Source of the DNA: Leptospira sp. WS60.C2 | GTDB taxonomy: Bacteria > Spirochaetota > Leptospiria > Leptospirales > Leptospiraceae | DNA: 64,000 nt | Direction: 5' to 3' | Assembly: GCF_040833955.1 (NCBI RefSeq) | Contig: NZ_CP162133.1 | Coordinates: 2,440,001 to 2,504,000 of the forward strand | Part shown: positions 47,696-57,047 of the stretch, one piece after another | How positions within the stretch are numbered: position 1 is the stretch's first letter | How the letters are laid out: the number at the start of each line of letters is the position of its first letter | The notes under the pieces: model-generated | The model's input: the letters and a program-made list of their open reading frames with translations, nothing else | Told to the model about the DNA's origin: nothing | Database searches by the model: none | Translations under genes and position numbers: made by a program

Positions 47696-48208
47696 TTATT
47701 TCCATTCGCAACGAGACAAATCAACCCCTTCAAACACCCATGGTTTATGTGCATACTTTGCATTTTTATCTTCTATGAGATCAAAAGTTTTTGCCTCATG
47801 GGAGAGACTGCCAAATACCAAATGGAAGGGAGTCTCTTTCATTTTCGTACGATTGGGACAAAGTTTTACTCCTTCTGCACTTAGGAAGGGAGACTCTTGA
47901 CCCAAGTCATCACGAAACAACATTCCTTCTTTTAAAACACAAACACGTTTCCAATCTTTTGTATACAACCGAACGCGTGTTTCTGTTTCGCTCACACAGA
48001 TTTGGTCTAACACGACAACACCTAAAAATTCCGCAGACAACTGACAACATTTGGGAACGTTTGTCCAATTCCTTTCGGACAGGGGCGCAGTCTCTCTTGC
48101 TTCGCGTACCACGGATTCTGGCACTTGCGTCGATGGAGAGGAACAAAATCCGAAGACAAACTGGCTCCCAATCGAAACAAGGAACATAACGAAAACTCTT
48201 TGCATCAT
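47696..48208 (-). CDS. Cys-containing exported protein, possible lipoprotein
   Basis: A 170-residue protein with an N-terminal hydrophobic signal ending FVFGFCSSPS. If processed at that Cys it would be a lipoprotein, though Phe before Cys is unusual. The mature part has a vicinal CC pair (PKCCQLS) and further cysteines (QICVSE, KRVCVL, KLCPNR, SRCEWK), so disulfides are likely. No family is recognised. Confidence 0.62.
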   Translation of the reverse strand: MMQRVFVMFLVSIGSQFVFGFCSSPSTQVPESVVREARETAPLSERNWTNVPKCCQLSAEFLGVVVLDQICVSETETRVRLYTKDWKRVCVLKEGMLFRDDLGQESPFLSAEGVKLCPNRTKMKETPFHLVFGSLSHEAKTFDLIEDKNAKYAHKPWVFEGVDLSRCEWK

Positions 48209-48349
48209 TTTTTTGACCTTTATCCAAAAATCCTATTTGATCAGTCCACATTCTGTCTCAAAATTCTATCTTTTTTTTTCCATTTTGGGTGCGACCGGCT
48301 CAATTTGTCCGAGGTTCCCTTTATCCTAGTTTCATAGACGAGGTAAACA

Positions 48350-48652
48350 ATGGATTACGTAGAATCACTTCTGGAAGAATACTTTGAAATTTCACAAACG
48401 ATCAAATGGGAAAATGATACGAAGTCTGCACCAAGCGAACTTATGGAAACTTTACTTTCCATTGAGGAAGAAATTTGTTGGGAATTCAATGTTCCACCTA
48501 CAAACAAATACCGCGATTTGTTTCGATGGATTCCAGACTCAACCACAAAACAAAACTATGTGCAAACTTCAATGCAAAACTTATCTAGGGAAAAAGCTAG
48601 ATACTTCTACAAACCAAATCAATCGTTTTTGGAAGGATTCAAAGCCGCTTAA
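48350..48652 (+). CDS. Conserved small acidic protein, unknown
   Basis: A 100-residue cytoplasmic protein, start ATG after GAGGTAAAC. It is acidic in the first half (YVESLLEEYFEISQ, LLSIEEEICWEF) and ends KPNQSFLEGFKAA. No motif is recognised. Its stop overlaps the convergent recQ stop by 4 nt. Confidence 0.6.
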   Translation: MDYVESLLEEYFEISQTIKWENDTKSAPSELMETLLSIEEEICWEFNVPPTNKYRDLFRWIPDSTTKQNYVQTSMQNLSREKARYFYKPNQSFLEGFKAA

Positions 48653-50094
48653 GATTGTTTTTCTTGTGAGTCACAAACATCACAGTGACCACAAGAAATA
48701 AAAGGTGAATCAAAATACTGGTGGATGAACTTTCTTCTACACTCATCTGTTTTTGTGTATTGAAGCATTTGGTAGAGTCGTTTTCCACCTTCTTTCTTTT
48801 TATTTTCTAACTCCTCTTTAGAAAATAAAGAGTCGTCCCAATCTTTTTCTCTTTGGATCGTTCCTCTTTCCAAATCTCCCGAAATCAAACCTACACTAGC
48901 AAGTAAGTTCAGTGCCGTTTGCACACGATGGTCAGATTTATTTTTATAAGTCATAAAGGATTGGATGGTTTCATAATCCAAGGTAGACAGCTGATTTTCT
49001 TTTTGTGCGATGAGTTGGTAACATTTTTTTAAGTAATTGATATCAGGATTTTGCCAATCGAGGAAATCCATTTGGATCGCCAAATCATCTTCTGTATAAA
49101 AAAGTTTACAATAGGAAGATTTCCCATCCCGACCTGCCCTACCAATTTCTTGGTAATAGGCTTCAATGCTACCAGGGATTTGGACGTGAAACACATTCCG
49201 CACATTTGCCTTGTCAACACCCATTCCAAAAGCATTTGTAGACAATAAGATCACATCTTCTGAATGCAAAAATTTGGTTAACACTTGTTTTCGATCTTGA
49301 TTGGATCTTTTCCCATGATAAACCAAATGTTTGATTTGTTTGGTATCTAACCATCGACTAAAATTTTCCAGATCTTGGATCAAACTAAAGTATAAGATAG
49401 AAACCCCATTTCTAGTTTTTAGATCTTCTAAGATTTGTGTGTATTTTGTTTCCAAATCAAAACAATGAGAGACTGCTAAATGCAAATTAGGACGAAACAA
49501 TCCATCGTCAAAGATTTGAATCTCGTCTTTCAAAAAACCCATTTGTTCGATGATATCATTTTGAACTCGATGGGAAGCGGTTGCTGTCAAAGCAAGGGTG
49601 GGCGGGAATTTTAAAATGTTACGAAACCAAGCAATCTTTTTATAATCAGGCCGAAAGTCATGGCCCCATTGGCTAATACAATGTGCTTCATCTATAGCAA
49701 GAAGAGAGATGGAAATCGATTGTAATGCATCTAAAAACTCAGGCTTTTGAAATCGCTCTGGTGACACGTATACAATTTTCCACTCTCCAACTTTGAGCCC
49801 TTTGTATCGTTCGGTTCTTTCACTTCTTGTCAGACTAGAATTGATATAAGTGGCTGAGATTCCCTTTTTCCGCAAAGCATCCACTTGGTCTTTCATCAAA
49901 GCAATGAGCGGAGAAATGACAATACAAGTTCCTTCCAACATGAGAGCAGGCATTTGGTAACAAATGGACTTACCCATTCCCGTTGGCATAATCACCACCG
50001 CGTTTTTACCAGCCAAAATATGTTCGATGATATTTTTTTGATTTCCGCGAAAAGCAGTGATTCCAAACGTTTTAAGAGGAAACTCAGTCATCAT
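48649..50094 (-). CDS. recQ: RecQ-family DNA helicase (short form)
   Basis: A 481-residue SF2 helicase acting on branched DNA in repair. Visible motifs are MPTGMGKS (Walker A), DEAHCISQWGHDFRPDY (DEAH and the RecQ aromatic loop), and STNAFGMGVDKANVR with QEIGRAGRDG (motifs V and VI). The zinc-binding region keeps ECRRKFIHQYF and CGHCDVC. It ends there, without the winged-helix/HRDC regions of full-length (~600-residue) RecQ. It begins MMTEF. Confidence 0.9.
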   Translation of the reverse strand: MMTEFPLKTFGITAFRGNQKNIIEHILAGKNAVVIMPTGMGKSICYQMPALMLEGTCIVISPLIALMKDQVDALRKKGISATYINSSLTRSERTERYKGLKVGEWKIVYVSPERFQKPEFLDALQSISISLLAIDEAHCISQWGHDFRPDYKKIAWFRNILKFPPTLALTATASHRVQNDIIEQMGFLKDEIQIFDDGLFRPNLHLAVSHCFDLETKYTQILEDLKTRNGVSILYFSLIQDLENFSRWLDTKQIKHLVYHGKRSNQDRKQVLTKFLHSEDVILLSTNAFGMGVDKANVRNVFHVQIPGSIEAYYQEIGRAGRDGKSSYCKLFYTEDDLAIQMDFLDWQNPDINYLKKCYQLIAQKENQLSTLDYETIQSFMTYKNKSDHRVQTALNLLASVGLISGDLERGTIQREKDWDDSLFSKEELENKKKEGGKRLYQMLQYTKTDECRRKFIHQYFDSPFISCGHCDVCDSQEKQS

Positions 50095-50139
50095 TTTGTA
50101 ACTACATACAAATCTAGCTCACGAAAAATGGAAATCGTT

Positions 50140-50334
50140 TTATTGGATCAAAGCCCCTAAATTGGAATCGATGACAGCATAACCAAGCAGGAATCTTCCA
50201 TTGACCGAAGTAAATCCACCGAAAATGATCAGCTTATCTCGATTAAGAGTCATTCGATTTGCACTCCCACCTGATACATTCAAGTTCCATCCGATTCGAA
50301 AAGCAAACCAATTCGTTTCATTACAACGAATAAC
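50140..50334 (-). pseudogene. C-terminal remnant of a beta-propeller/delta-60-repeat protein
   Basis: On the minus strand a 64-residue open stretch without a start codon at its 5' end reads WNLNVSGGSANRMTL, then DKLIIFGGFTSVNGRF and LGYAVIDSN, before a TAA. This resembles the repeats of secreted propeller-type proteins (IGGxFTxVNG, then A-x-I/L-D). A stop at 50335-50337 cuts it off upstream and no continuation is seen. I read it as the decayed end of a lost gene. The rest of 50095-50462 holds only the promoter and leader of the next gene. Confidence 0.6.
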
Positions 50335-50462
50335 TTACCATTCAGTAATATACTTACTCACAATTCTATATAATCAAAAAGGAATCCAAACTAGATAAGA
50401 AACTATTGACCAGGATCAGAAATTTCTTTCTTAAAGTAAGAAAATCAAAATTGGAGATCAAA

Positions 50463-51290
50463 ATGAAATCTTTGTTTTACACAACTCTTTCCATTCTTTT
50501 GTTGTTTTGTCTGAATTGCAAAAATATGATGAAACCAGAAGAAACCCTTTCGTATGTTCACCCTCATGGAGAACCATTCAAAGGAAAAATTCTTATGATC
50601 ATCAGTAGCCCTAGTGTTTCCAAACAAACGGGTTGGCCCATTGGATTTTGGGCGGCAGAACTCACACATCCTATGCGAGTTTTCCAAGAGGCAGGTTATG
50701 AAATTGATTTGGTTTCAACAGAAGGAGGAAAAGTAGAGATGGATTCTTATTCGAATCCCTTGGACCCAAGCGGTTATTCTTCCTCTGATGTGATCTCACT
50801 TGGATACATGCAGAAAAAAGAATTTATGAACGCTTTACAAAACACAAAAAAGATAAGTGATGTTACTTCAGAATCTTATGATGCGATTTTCTTAGTAGGT
50901 GGCCAAGGACCGATGTATACTTACAAAGGAAATATAGCCTTACAAAAGTTATTCGTTTCATTTTATGAAGCTAATAAACCAGCAGTAGCTGTTTGCCACG
51001 CAACAACCTTACTTCTTGAAGCCAAAAAATCAAATGGAGATTTTTTAGTGGATGGAAAAACATGGACTGGTTTTGCAAACGCAGAAGAGGACTATGCTGA
51101 TAAAGCTGTGGGTCAAAAAATCCAACCTTACCGAATCGAAGAAGAAGCAAAAAAAATGAAAAACACAACCTTTAAAGTGGCAGCTCCTTTTTCTTCCTAT
51201 GCCATTCGTGATGGATTCTTAATTACTGGTCAACAGCAGAACTCAGGTGAAGCTGCAGCCAAGTTACTGATAACAGCCCTTAACCCATAA
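50463..51290 (+). CDS. DJ-1/PfpI-family lipoprotein
   Basis: A 275-residue class I glutamine-amidotransferase-like (DJ-1/PfpI) protein. The nucleophile is Cys178 in PAVAVCHATTLL. Other features are GKILMIISSPSV, GWPIGFWAAELTHPMRVF and FLVGGQGPMY. These match the Hsp31/glyoxalase III-like subgroup. Unlike most of that subgroup it starts with a lipoprotein signal ending LNC. ATG 50463 follows a GGAG; the frame is open further upstream. It is convergent with the HxlR regulator. Confidence 0.82.
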   Translation: MKSLFYTTLSILLLFCLNCKNMMKPEETLSYVHPHGEPFKGKILMIISSPSVSKQTGWPIGFWAAELTHPMRVFQEAGYEIDLVSTEGGKVEMDSYSNPLDPSGYSSSDVISLGYMQKKEFMNALQNTKKISDVTSESYDAIFLVGGQGPMYTYKGNIALQKLFVSFYEANKPAVAVCHATTLLLEAKKSNGDFLVDGKTWTGFANAEEDYADKAVGQKIQPYRIEEEAKKMKNTTFKVAAPFSSYAIRDGFLITGQQQNSGEAAAKLLITALNP

Positions 51291-51327
51291 GGGCAATTGG
51301 GAAACCTCTCTTTATTTGGGAGAGGTT
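51276..51327. terminator. Two adjacent hairpins between convergent genes
   Basis: GCCCTTA/TAAGGGC (51276-51294, spanning the DJ-1 stop) and AACCTCTC/GAGAGGTT (51303-51327, overlapping the HxlR stop) are both perfect. Neither is followed by a long T-run, so terminator strength is unsure. Confidence 0.45.
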
Positions 51328-51725
51328 GGTCCAGCCTTTGTTTTTTTGGCTCCTTTCGCATTTGGAAAAGCCTCCAAGTCCTCTGTATATGCACCCGAAG
51401 TTTTCATAAACGTAATCCCTAATTCTCTTAGAGAAATGATAATTGGAATTGTTTTTTTACCCATATCCGTTAACGAATATTCGGTGCGAGGAGGAACAAC
51501 AGCAAATACTTTACGATGTACAAGTCCATTCTCTTCCAACTCACGTAAAGACTGTGCAAGCATCTTATCCGATATATGACTTAACGTTTTTTTGATCTCA
51601 CTGTAGCGTAATGTTTTCTCACGTAGACGCCATAGGATCGGCATCTTCCAAGCACCACCGATCCAGTCCAAAACAAACTCAACTGGATTATAATACAACT
51701 TTCCTTTGTATTGAAACTCTGGCAT
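51312..51725 (-). CDS. HxlR-family transcriptional regulator
   Basis: A 137-residue winged-helix regulator of the HxlR type. It has the family sequence FVLDWIGGAWKMPILWRL, the recognition region YSEIKKTLSHISDKMLAQSLREL and the wing VVPPRTEYSLTDMGK. ATG 51725 is 5 nt after a strong AGGAG; an upstream frame extension is discarded. HxlR proteins often sense electrophiles or redox changes. A perfect inverted repeat lies just upstream, and it is divergent from a dinucleotide-binding reductase that it may control. Confidence 0.87.
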   Translation of the reverse strand: MPEFQYKGKLYYNPVEFVLDWIGGAWKMPILWRLREKTLRYSEIKKTLSHISDKMLAQSLRELEENGLVHRKVFAVVPPRTEYSLTDMGKKTIPIIISLRELGITFMKTSGAYTEDLEAFPNAKGAKKTKAGPTSPK

Positions 51726-51736
51726 ATCACTCCTAA

Positions 51737-51758
51737 AAGATAACCAAGAGGTTATCTT
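51737..51758. promoter_or_regulatory. Likely HxlR operator (9-4-9 inverted repeat)
   Basis: AAGATAACC and GGTTATCTT are perfect arms around AAGA, ending 12 nt before the HxlR start. A second short palindrome, ACTAT-N3-ATAGT (51769-51781), lies beyond it towards the divergent gene. Confidence 0.7.
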
Positions 51759-51862
51759 ATTACCATTCACTATTGTATAGTATAAATGATTCTCAATCGG
51801 TTACAATCCTAATTGCAAAAAATCTTTTGGATATCTTATTTTGACCATACGGAGAAAAGACG

Positions 51863-52483
51863 ATGAAAATTGCGATCATTGGAACTGGAAATGTCGGCGG
51901 AGCACTTGCGACTGGTTGGGCCAAAAAAGGCCATGAACTCTTTTTGGGAGTTCGAAACCCAAATGAATTCAAAGGAAAAGAACTTTTACAATTGCCTAAC
52001 ATAAGAGCCCTCTCCATCCAAGAAGCAGTCAAACAAGCAGAGGTGATCGTTGTCAGCACACCAGCCAAAGAAACAAAAAATGTAACAGAATCTTTGGGTG
52101 ACACAACAGGTAAGATCATCATTGATACCATGAACACCGTACAAAAAGATCCCACGAACAAAGATACTTCCACAACTGAGACCATTTTAAAACACACAAA
52201 GACATCAGATGTAGTAAAATGTTTTAATACGACTGGAGCAAACAACCTCGCAAATCCCAAGTTTGGTGAACAAACACTTGATTTGTTTGTCGCCGGTGAT
52301 TCGAAACGAGGAAAAGAAATCGCAAGAACCTTAGCACTTGATTTAGGTTTCTCAGAATGTTATGATGTTGGCGGAAATGATCGTTTTGCTCTTATGGAAG
52401 AATTTGCGCTCTTTTGGATCAACCTTGCCATGTTTCAAAAATTGGGCCGTGAGATCGGATTCAAACTTCTCAAACGTTCCTAA
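51863..52483 (+). CDS. NADPH-dependent F420-reductase-like dinucleotide-binding protein
   Basis: A 206-residue Rossmann-fold protein. The N-terminus IAIIGTGNVGGALATGWAKKGHELFLGVRNP is the NADP-binding motif, seen in pieces here. KCFNTTGANNL and LFVAGDS match the F420 oxidoreductase/NADP oxidoreductase coenzyme family. It probably reduces a small substrate with NADPH; use of F420 is doubtful in this organism. It diverges from the HxlR gene across a region with palindromes. Confidence 0.83.
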   Translation: MKIAIIGTGNVGGALATGWAKKGHELFLGVRNPNEFKGKELLQLPNIRALSIQEAVKQAEVIVVSTPAKETKNVTESLGDTTGKIIIDTMNTVQKDPTNKDTSTTETILKHTKTSDVVKCFNTTGANNLANPKFGEQTLDLFVAGDSKRGKEIARTLALDLGFSECYDVGGNDRFALMEEFALFWINLAMFQKLGREIGFKLLKRS

Positions 52484-52818
52484 CTAGGAGTTTTGGGCGT
52501 TCCCCATTGGTTTTTATTCTGACATTTGTTTGAGAAAGGGTCGGGCCATTCTGGGGTGCGCTTCGCTCCCGTCCTTCGGACCGAGCCCGACATGTCCCTA
52601 TCGCAAAAAAAGACCAACCATGCTATCATCAGCGAACATCAATTAGCACTCCATGCGATTGAGTGACATGGATCAACCGTAATTACGTATACCATATTGT
52701 ACAAACAGTACAATGATTAGAAATTTTTTCTTTTTTTTAAAAAATTCCAAAATCTATTTTAGTAAATTCAATTTTTTGCATTTACTATTTTTTTATATCA
52801 TTTAACATTATATATACT
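52484..52818. other. Intergenic region with GC-rich folded element and AT-rich leader
   Basis: No gene is seen in this 335-nt gap. The first half carries a GC-rich folded element (52541-52592); the second half is very AT-rich and should contain the promoter of the following lipoprotein. Confidence 0.6.
52541..52592. repeat. GC-rich cloverleaf-like element
   Basis: The outer arms GTCGGGC and GCCCGAC close two inner hairpins, GGGTGCG/CGCTCCC and GTCC/GGAC. The base composition is far above that of the surroundings. It may be a dispersed palindromic repeat, but only one copy lies in the window. Confidence 0.55.
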
Positions 52819-53772
52819 ATGAGACTCATTTTAATAACAACTGTTCTTTTTTGTACCATAGCGTGTCAGAAGAAAAATTCTTCCGATACAGAAACCGCCT
52901 TACTAGGATTATACTTACTAACACCCACAGATGTTGTTTTAGAATGGGGATATCCGGGATCGGTAAACCAATTCCAAAATACGGAATTGGTGGGAAAAAC
53001 TTCCGGGATCACTGTGAAAATTGGTGGAGTAACGGCAACCGCTGTTTCTGCGACCGCTTCCGATACCATTCAGTTCACCATGCCAAATATTCCAGGCATC
53101 ACAGAAAACCAAGCCGTGGATTTTACCATCGAACAAAATGGAGTCGTTGTCTATTCTACAAAAATACGCTATCGCCCTATTGTGAGTTGGTCAATCAACC
53201 AACCAAATAGCCAATTCCGATACATAGACGGAAGAGATAATAAAAGTTTTTTTCAAATCACAGCAACAAACGCAACTCATGTCCTTAACACCTTTGGACA
53301 TGGGCTTGCAGACTTGGACATTTATTACTTCACATCTCTTAATGCAACACCCATCCCAATTGCAGAAAAAAGAAGGTCTGGGGCCGAGTTCAACAAAATC
53401 ACTCTTTCTAGTGGAACAGTTTATGTGATGGTAAAACACTTTAGTGGTTTCGGTTCAAGTTACAATTTACAGATTGCTAATAGTGGAGTTATTGCGTCCA
53501 GTTCTGCAAAATTAACGTATAGTGGTTGGACATTTAATTTATGTTATGACACAATGGGAACAGGTCCTACGACAACAAATAACTGTGATGTGCAAATGGC
53601 GGTATATAACCCAACACGAAGTGGTCGGTGTACTTACCCAGGAGACCAAGGATTGACAACACGTAATTATTACGCGGAAGGAGGTTTTTCCACTGCTTAT
53701 AGCGAAAATACATGTTTGAATCCAGGTGGTGGTTCCCAAAACGAAGCAGAGTCCATCTTTATTCCCAATTGA
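52819..53772 (+). CDS. Lipoprotein with IPT/TIG-like domain
   Basis: A 317-residue lipoprotein (signal ending TIAC). Residues about 38-118 resemble an Ig-like IPT/TIG fold. Residues about 120-225 resemble a bacterial pre-peptidase C-terminal domain, with IAEKRRSGAEFNKITLSSGTVYVMVK in parts. Late cysteines (LCYDT, NCDVQ, GRCTY, NTCLN) may form disulfides. No enzymatic motif is seen. Probably a surface protein. A strong terminator follows. Confidence 0.7.
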   Translation: MRLILITTVLFCTIACQKKNSSDTETALLGLYLLTPTDVVLEWGYPGSVNQFQNTELVGKTSGITVKIGGVTATAVSATASDTIQFTMPNIPGITENQAVDFTIEQNGVVVYSTKIRYRPIVSWSINQPNSQFRYIDGRDNKSFFQITATNATHVLNTFGHGLADLDIYYFTSLNATPIPIAEKRRSGAEFNKITLSSGTVYVMVKHFSGFGSSYNLQIANSGVIASSSAKLTYSGWTFNLCYDTMGTGPTTTNNCDVQMAVYNPTRSGRCTYPGDQGLTTRNYYAEGGFSTAYSENTCLNPGGGSQNEAESIFIPN

Positions 53773-53845
53773 TCTGGATTCAAAGAAGAAGCTCTTTCGC
53801 AATCACTTTATAGTTTGATTCCCTAAGTCTATCCATTTCGTTTAC

Positions 53846-53870
53846 AAAAGGATCCAATCGGATCCTTTTT
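53846..53870 (+). terminator. Rho-independent terminator
   Basis: The perfect arms AAAAGGATCC and GGATCCTTTT with a 4-nt loop are followed by a T-run. It ends the lipoprotein transcript and is near-symmetric, so it could act on both strands. Confidence 0.85.
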
Positions 53871-54193
53871 AAATTTTTACCCCCTTCTGACTTAGCTTGA
53901 TTTCCCAAATCCTTACCATTTGACTTTTTTCAACACTTAGAAATATTTATGACATATAACATTGATTAGCTGATAATACACAAACATGACACTCAGATTC
54001 TATTTTCTCGGCTTGGAAGGGGCATGGAAACATTACTTATTATTAAACATTTGTTCCAAATTAATCCAATGAACATGATGAAACAATTTTAATCCTTTGA
54101 ATTTGGTTCAAACACTCCTTTCATCAAAGGCAAGAAATTTCAATAGTTTCAATTTGCATTGACACAAAAGCCATTTTGGTTCAGAATATTAGT
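53871..54193. other. Intergenic region without a gene
   Basis: About 320 nt of AT-rich sequence before the first propeller lipoprotein. The longest reading frame is under 30 codons. I see no RNA or palindrome; it probably holds a promoter. Confidence 0.55.
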
Positions 54194-55552
54194 ATGCCAA
54201 AAGATGAATCTAATACCACTTCGCCAAATCTTGAATTCGCTCCCTCTACCATAACGAACGGCATTAAGTGTTTTAGTCTCAGCATTTTTGTATCTCTTTT
54301 TCTCCTATCATCTTTCATTCATTGTTCTATGCCTGAGCTAAACAATCCCAGTGATGCTTTCTCTGAAGAATTCGGTAAAAATACAGTTTTATCAGAACTA
54401 GTCAGGTCTTGGTTACGAGGTGCAGTGTCCCCTGACAGCTTGGTTGTGTTAGGTGAAAAATCGATATTCCCTTATGAATCAGGATTTCGCATCTATCGGA
54501 TTGGATCAGATGGCCCCACGGGAGTGTATGATGCATCGGGCGTATTGCCTTCGACTTTCTCAGCCTTTCCTGGTTGCCAACCAGTTCGTGTGGCAATTCC
54601 TCCAAGGTCTCGAGAGATCATCACATTGACAGGAAGTAATAGTAATTTCATCGCGCGACACAGTTATAGTGCCGACCACAAGCTGACATTTTTAGAACAA
54701 CAGCCAGGAATTGGAACGCCTACCCACATGGCATTTACTTCCGATGGCACAACAGCCTATGTGACAAATGGAGCTACAATTCCCAATCAAATCAATCGTT
54801 ACAGTCGTGACCCTTTTTCCGGTAAGCTAACTTTGAACAATGGAAGCAATTATCCATTCGGAGTCGGATGTGCTCCCGTCTCTTTGCGTACCAGTTCAAA
54901 AGATAACATAGTCTTTTCAGCATCGACTACTTTCGTACCACTTGGTATTGATGTTTATAAAAATTTTGATATGAATTCGGGAACCTTTGCAAGTGGGTCG
55001 CCATTTGATCCTGGCGCAAACCCTACTTCTCAAAATAACCTTTGTTTGTTGGAAAATGAAAGACTTTTGTATATGACGATTGGGGATTCCACAAATCCAA
55101 TCAATGGATTTCGGTATGATACAAATGGAACTCTCACAATGTTGCCAAACTCTCCATTCGCACCAGAAGTCGGAATCATTGGAGGAGCCTCCACGGATAA
55201 TTTTTCCACCACAATGACGTTAGATCCGCAAGGAAAGTATCTTGCCTTCTTGTATTCGATCAGTGGAACGTTTTACATCCGACTCCTTTCGATCGATACA
55301 GCAACTGGCACCCTTACACCTACAAGTGAAAAATACAGCGTCGGAAATGCTCCGAAACATTTGGAATGGGATGGAAGCGGTAGGTTTATCTATTTAGTTT
55401 CTGATACGGGAGGGACTACCAATCAGTTCCAACTGGAGTCGTTTCAGTTTTCAGAAGCGGGCACCTTAACTAGAAAACCAACGGTCATCATTGGACCGAT
55501 GGGTGGAGATTTCTCCCCCAAATATGTCAGATCCTTACCTATATATTATTAG
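54194..55552 (+). CDS. Propeller lipoprotein, tandem copy 1
   Basis: A 452-residue predicted lipoprotein. The start is unclear: ATG 54194 (or TTG 54176) leaves an unusually long 30-residue n-region before the hydrophobic stretch ending IHC. After Cys the module SMPELNNPSDAFSEEFGKN is followed by a beta-propeller from about residue 80, with YncE/lactonase-like blades (MAFTSDGTTAYVTN, TLDPQGKYLAFLY, HLEWDGSGRFIYLVS). It is very similar throughout to the next gene. Likely surface-exposed, binding partner unknown. Confidence 0.78.
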   Translation: MPKDESNTTSPNLEFAPSTITNGIKCFSLSIFVSLFLLSSFIHCSMPELNNPSDAFSEEFGKNTVLSELVRSWLRGAVSPDSLVVLGEKSIFPYESGFRIYRIGSDGPTGVYDASGVLPSTFSAFPGCQPVRVAIPPRSREIITLTGSNSNFIARHSYSADHKLTFLEQQPGIGTPTHMAFTSDGTTAYVTNGATIPNQINRYSRDPFSGKLTLNNGSNYPFGVGCAPVSLRTSSKDNIVFSASTTFVPLGIDVYKNFDMNSGTFASGSPFDPGANPTSQNNLCLLENERLLYMTIGDSTNPINGFRYDTNGTLTMLPNSPFAPEVGIIGGASTDNFSTTMTLDPQGKYLAFLYSISGTFYIRLLSIDTATGTLTPTSEKYSVGNAPKHLEWDGSGRFIYLVSDTGGTTNQFQLESFQFSEAGTLTRKPTVIIGPMGGDFSPKYVRSLPIYY

Positions 55553-55730
55553 AATGGAGGTTTAGAGCTTAGTCTCATGAACAGGAAACTCTTAGGGAAA
55601 TCTACGAAATACCTTTAACCAAGAATGACTTGTAAATTTATTTCTAAATAAATAGAATTAAACAATAAATTGCTCCCAAAAAAAGTTCGTTTTTTACATC
55701 CTGATAGAACAGGAAGTGATTGTTAACAAT

Positions 55731-57020
55731 ATGAATCATTTGTATAAAATAGCCTTATGCATTTTACTGCTACTGCTTCATTGCCAGATGCCAAATTTGG
55801 GCAATCCTGCTGATCCCTTTTCCGAAGAGTATGGTAAAAATTTTGTTCTCTCTGAGCTCATTCAATTGTGGTTCGCGGAAAAGGTTGATCCCGATGGACT
55901 TGTAGTTGCACTCACAAAATCAGCAGCACCGGCAGAAGCTGGGTTTCGCATCTACCGTGTGAACCCTGCAACGGGACTTACCCCTGAGTTTGATAAAGAC
56001 CTTCGTGCACCGGCTACAACAGCCTTTCCTGGTTGTACCCCAATCCGTATTTCAGTACCACCCCGTACGCGAGATATTATCACTTTTACCGGGATCGCAA
56101 GTGATCGTATTGCCACACATCGATATGGAACAGATCGGAGTTTGGCACTCCTCAAAACCGATTTTTATACGGGAGTCATACCAAGTGATTCGAGTTTTAA
56201 TGGGGACGGATCTGTCATGTACATCGCAGATTTCGGCAATCCAAATCGAGTACAACGGTTGAATCGCGATCTAAGCTCTGGTGCCACAAGCCTTGCAAAT
56301 GGCTCAGGTTACCCATTTTCTGTGGGTTGTGGACCTGTCTCAATCCGAACAAGCAATCGTGACGATTTAATTTTCACAGTATCTAGTTCAGGATCACCCG
56401 TTGGTATTTTTGCGTTTAAAAATACGGGATCTAACTCAGGTGCTCTCACTCCTCAATCGCCTTATGATCCTTCCGACAATCCATCCCAAAATAATAACCT
56501 TTGTATTTTAGAGAACGAACGATTATTATATATGACGTCCGGAAATGCTACCAATCCAATTTATGGAATGCGATATGATGCAGATGGGAATTTGAGTCTA
56601 TTACCAAACTCACCCTTCTCGCCTGATCCGAGTTATGCTGGCCCAGGTTCCGCTGATAACTTAGCGACCACACTCACCCTAGATCCAAGAGGAAAGTACT
56701 TAGCATTTTTATATTCAGCTGGTGGAACTTTTTATCTGAGACTCCTGGGAATTGATACTGCCACTGGAAATCTGATACCGACGGATCAAAAACTCAGTGT
56801 AGGGAACGCACCAAGACATTTAGAATGGGATCGAAGTGGTAGCTTTATCTATTTGGTTTCAGACACCGGAGGAACAACGAATGTGTTCCAACTTGAATAT
56901 TTCAAATATACTCCGGATGGAAAATTAGAAAGAGGCATCAATTCACCGATCACCATCAGTGCCATGAGTAATGGTTATAATCCAATGCATATCAAATCCA
57001 TCCCTAAATTCTACCAATAA
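55731..57020 (+). CDS. Propeller lipoprotein, tandem copy 2
   Basis: A 429-residue paralogue of the previous gene. Its lipoprotein signal (MNHLYKIALCILLLLLHC) is ordinary. The post-cysteine module is QMPNLGNPADPFSEEYGKN, and the propeller blades repeat those of copy 1 (FNGDGSVMYIAD, TLDPRGKYLAFLY, HLEWDRSGSFIYLVS). ATG 55731 is chosen over GTG 55716, which leaves no room for the AGGA ribosome site. It is followed by a membrane-protein gene after 27 nt. Confidence 0.8.
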   Translation: MNHLYKIALCILLLLLHCQMPNLGNPADPFSEEYGKNFVLSELIQLWFAEKVDPDGLVVALTKSAAPAEAGFRIYRVNPATGLTPEFDKDLRAPATTAFPGCTPIRISVPPRTRDIITFTGIASDRIATHRYGTDRSLALLKTDFYTGVIPSDSSFNGDGSVMYIADFGNPNRVQRLNRDLSSGATSLANGSGYPFSVGCGPVSIRTSNRDDLIFTVSSSGSPVGIFAFKNTGSNSGALTPQSPYDPSDNPSQNNNLCILENERLLYMTSGNATNPIYGMRYDADGNLSLLPNSPFSPDPSYAGPGSADNLATTLTLDPRGKYLAFLYSAGGTFYLRLLGIDTATGNLIPTDQKLSVGNAPRHLEWDRSGSFIYLVSDTGGTTNVFQLEYFKYTPDGKLERGINSPITISAMSNGYNPMHIKSIPKFYQ

Positions 57021-57047
57021 CACCATTCAATTGAATGTCTTATTGAT

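Noticed and set aside
50201..50398. Plus-strand open frame next to recQ
   Set aside because: The sense of this stretch is better explained by the minus-strand propeller remnant.
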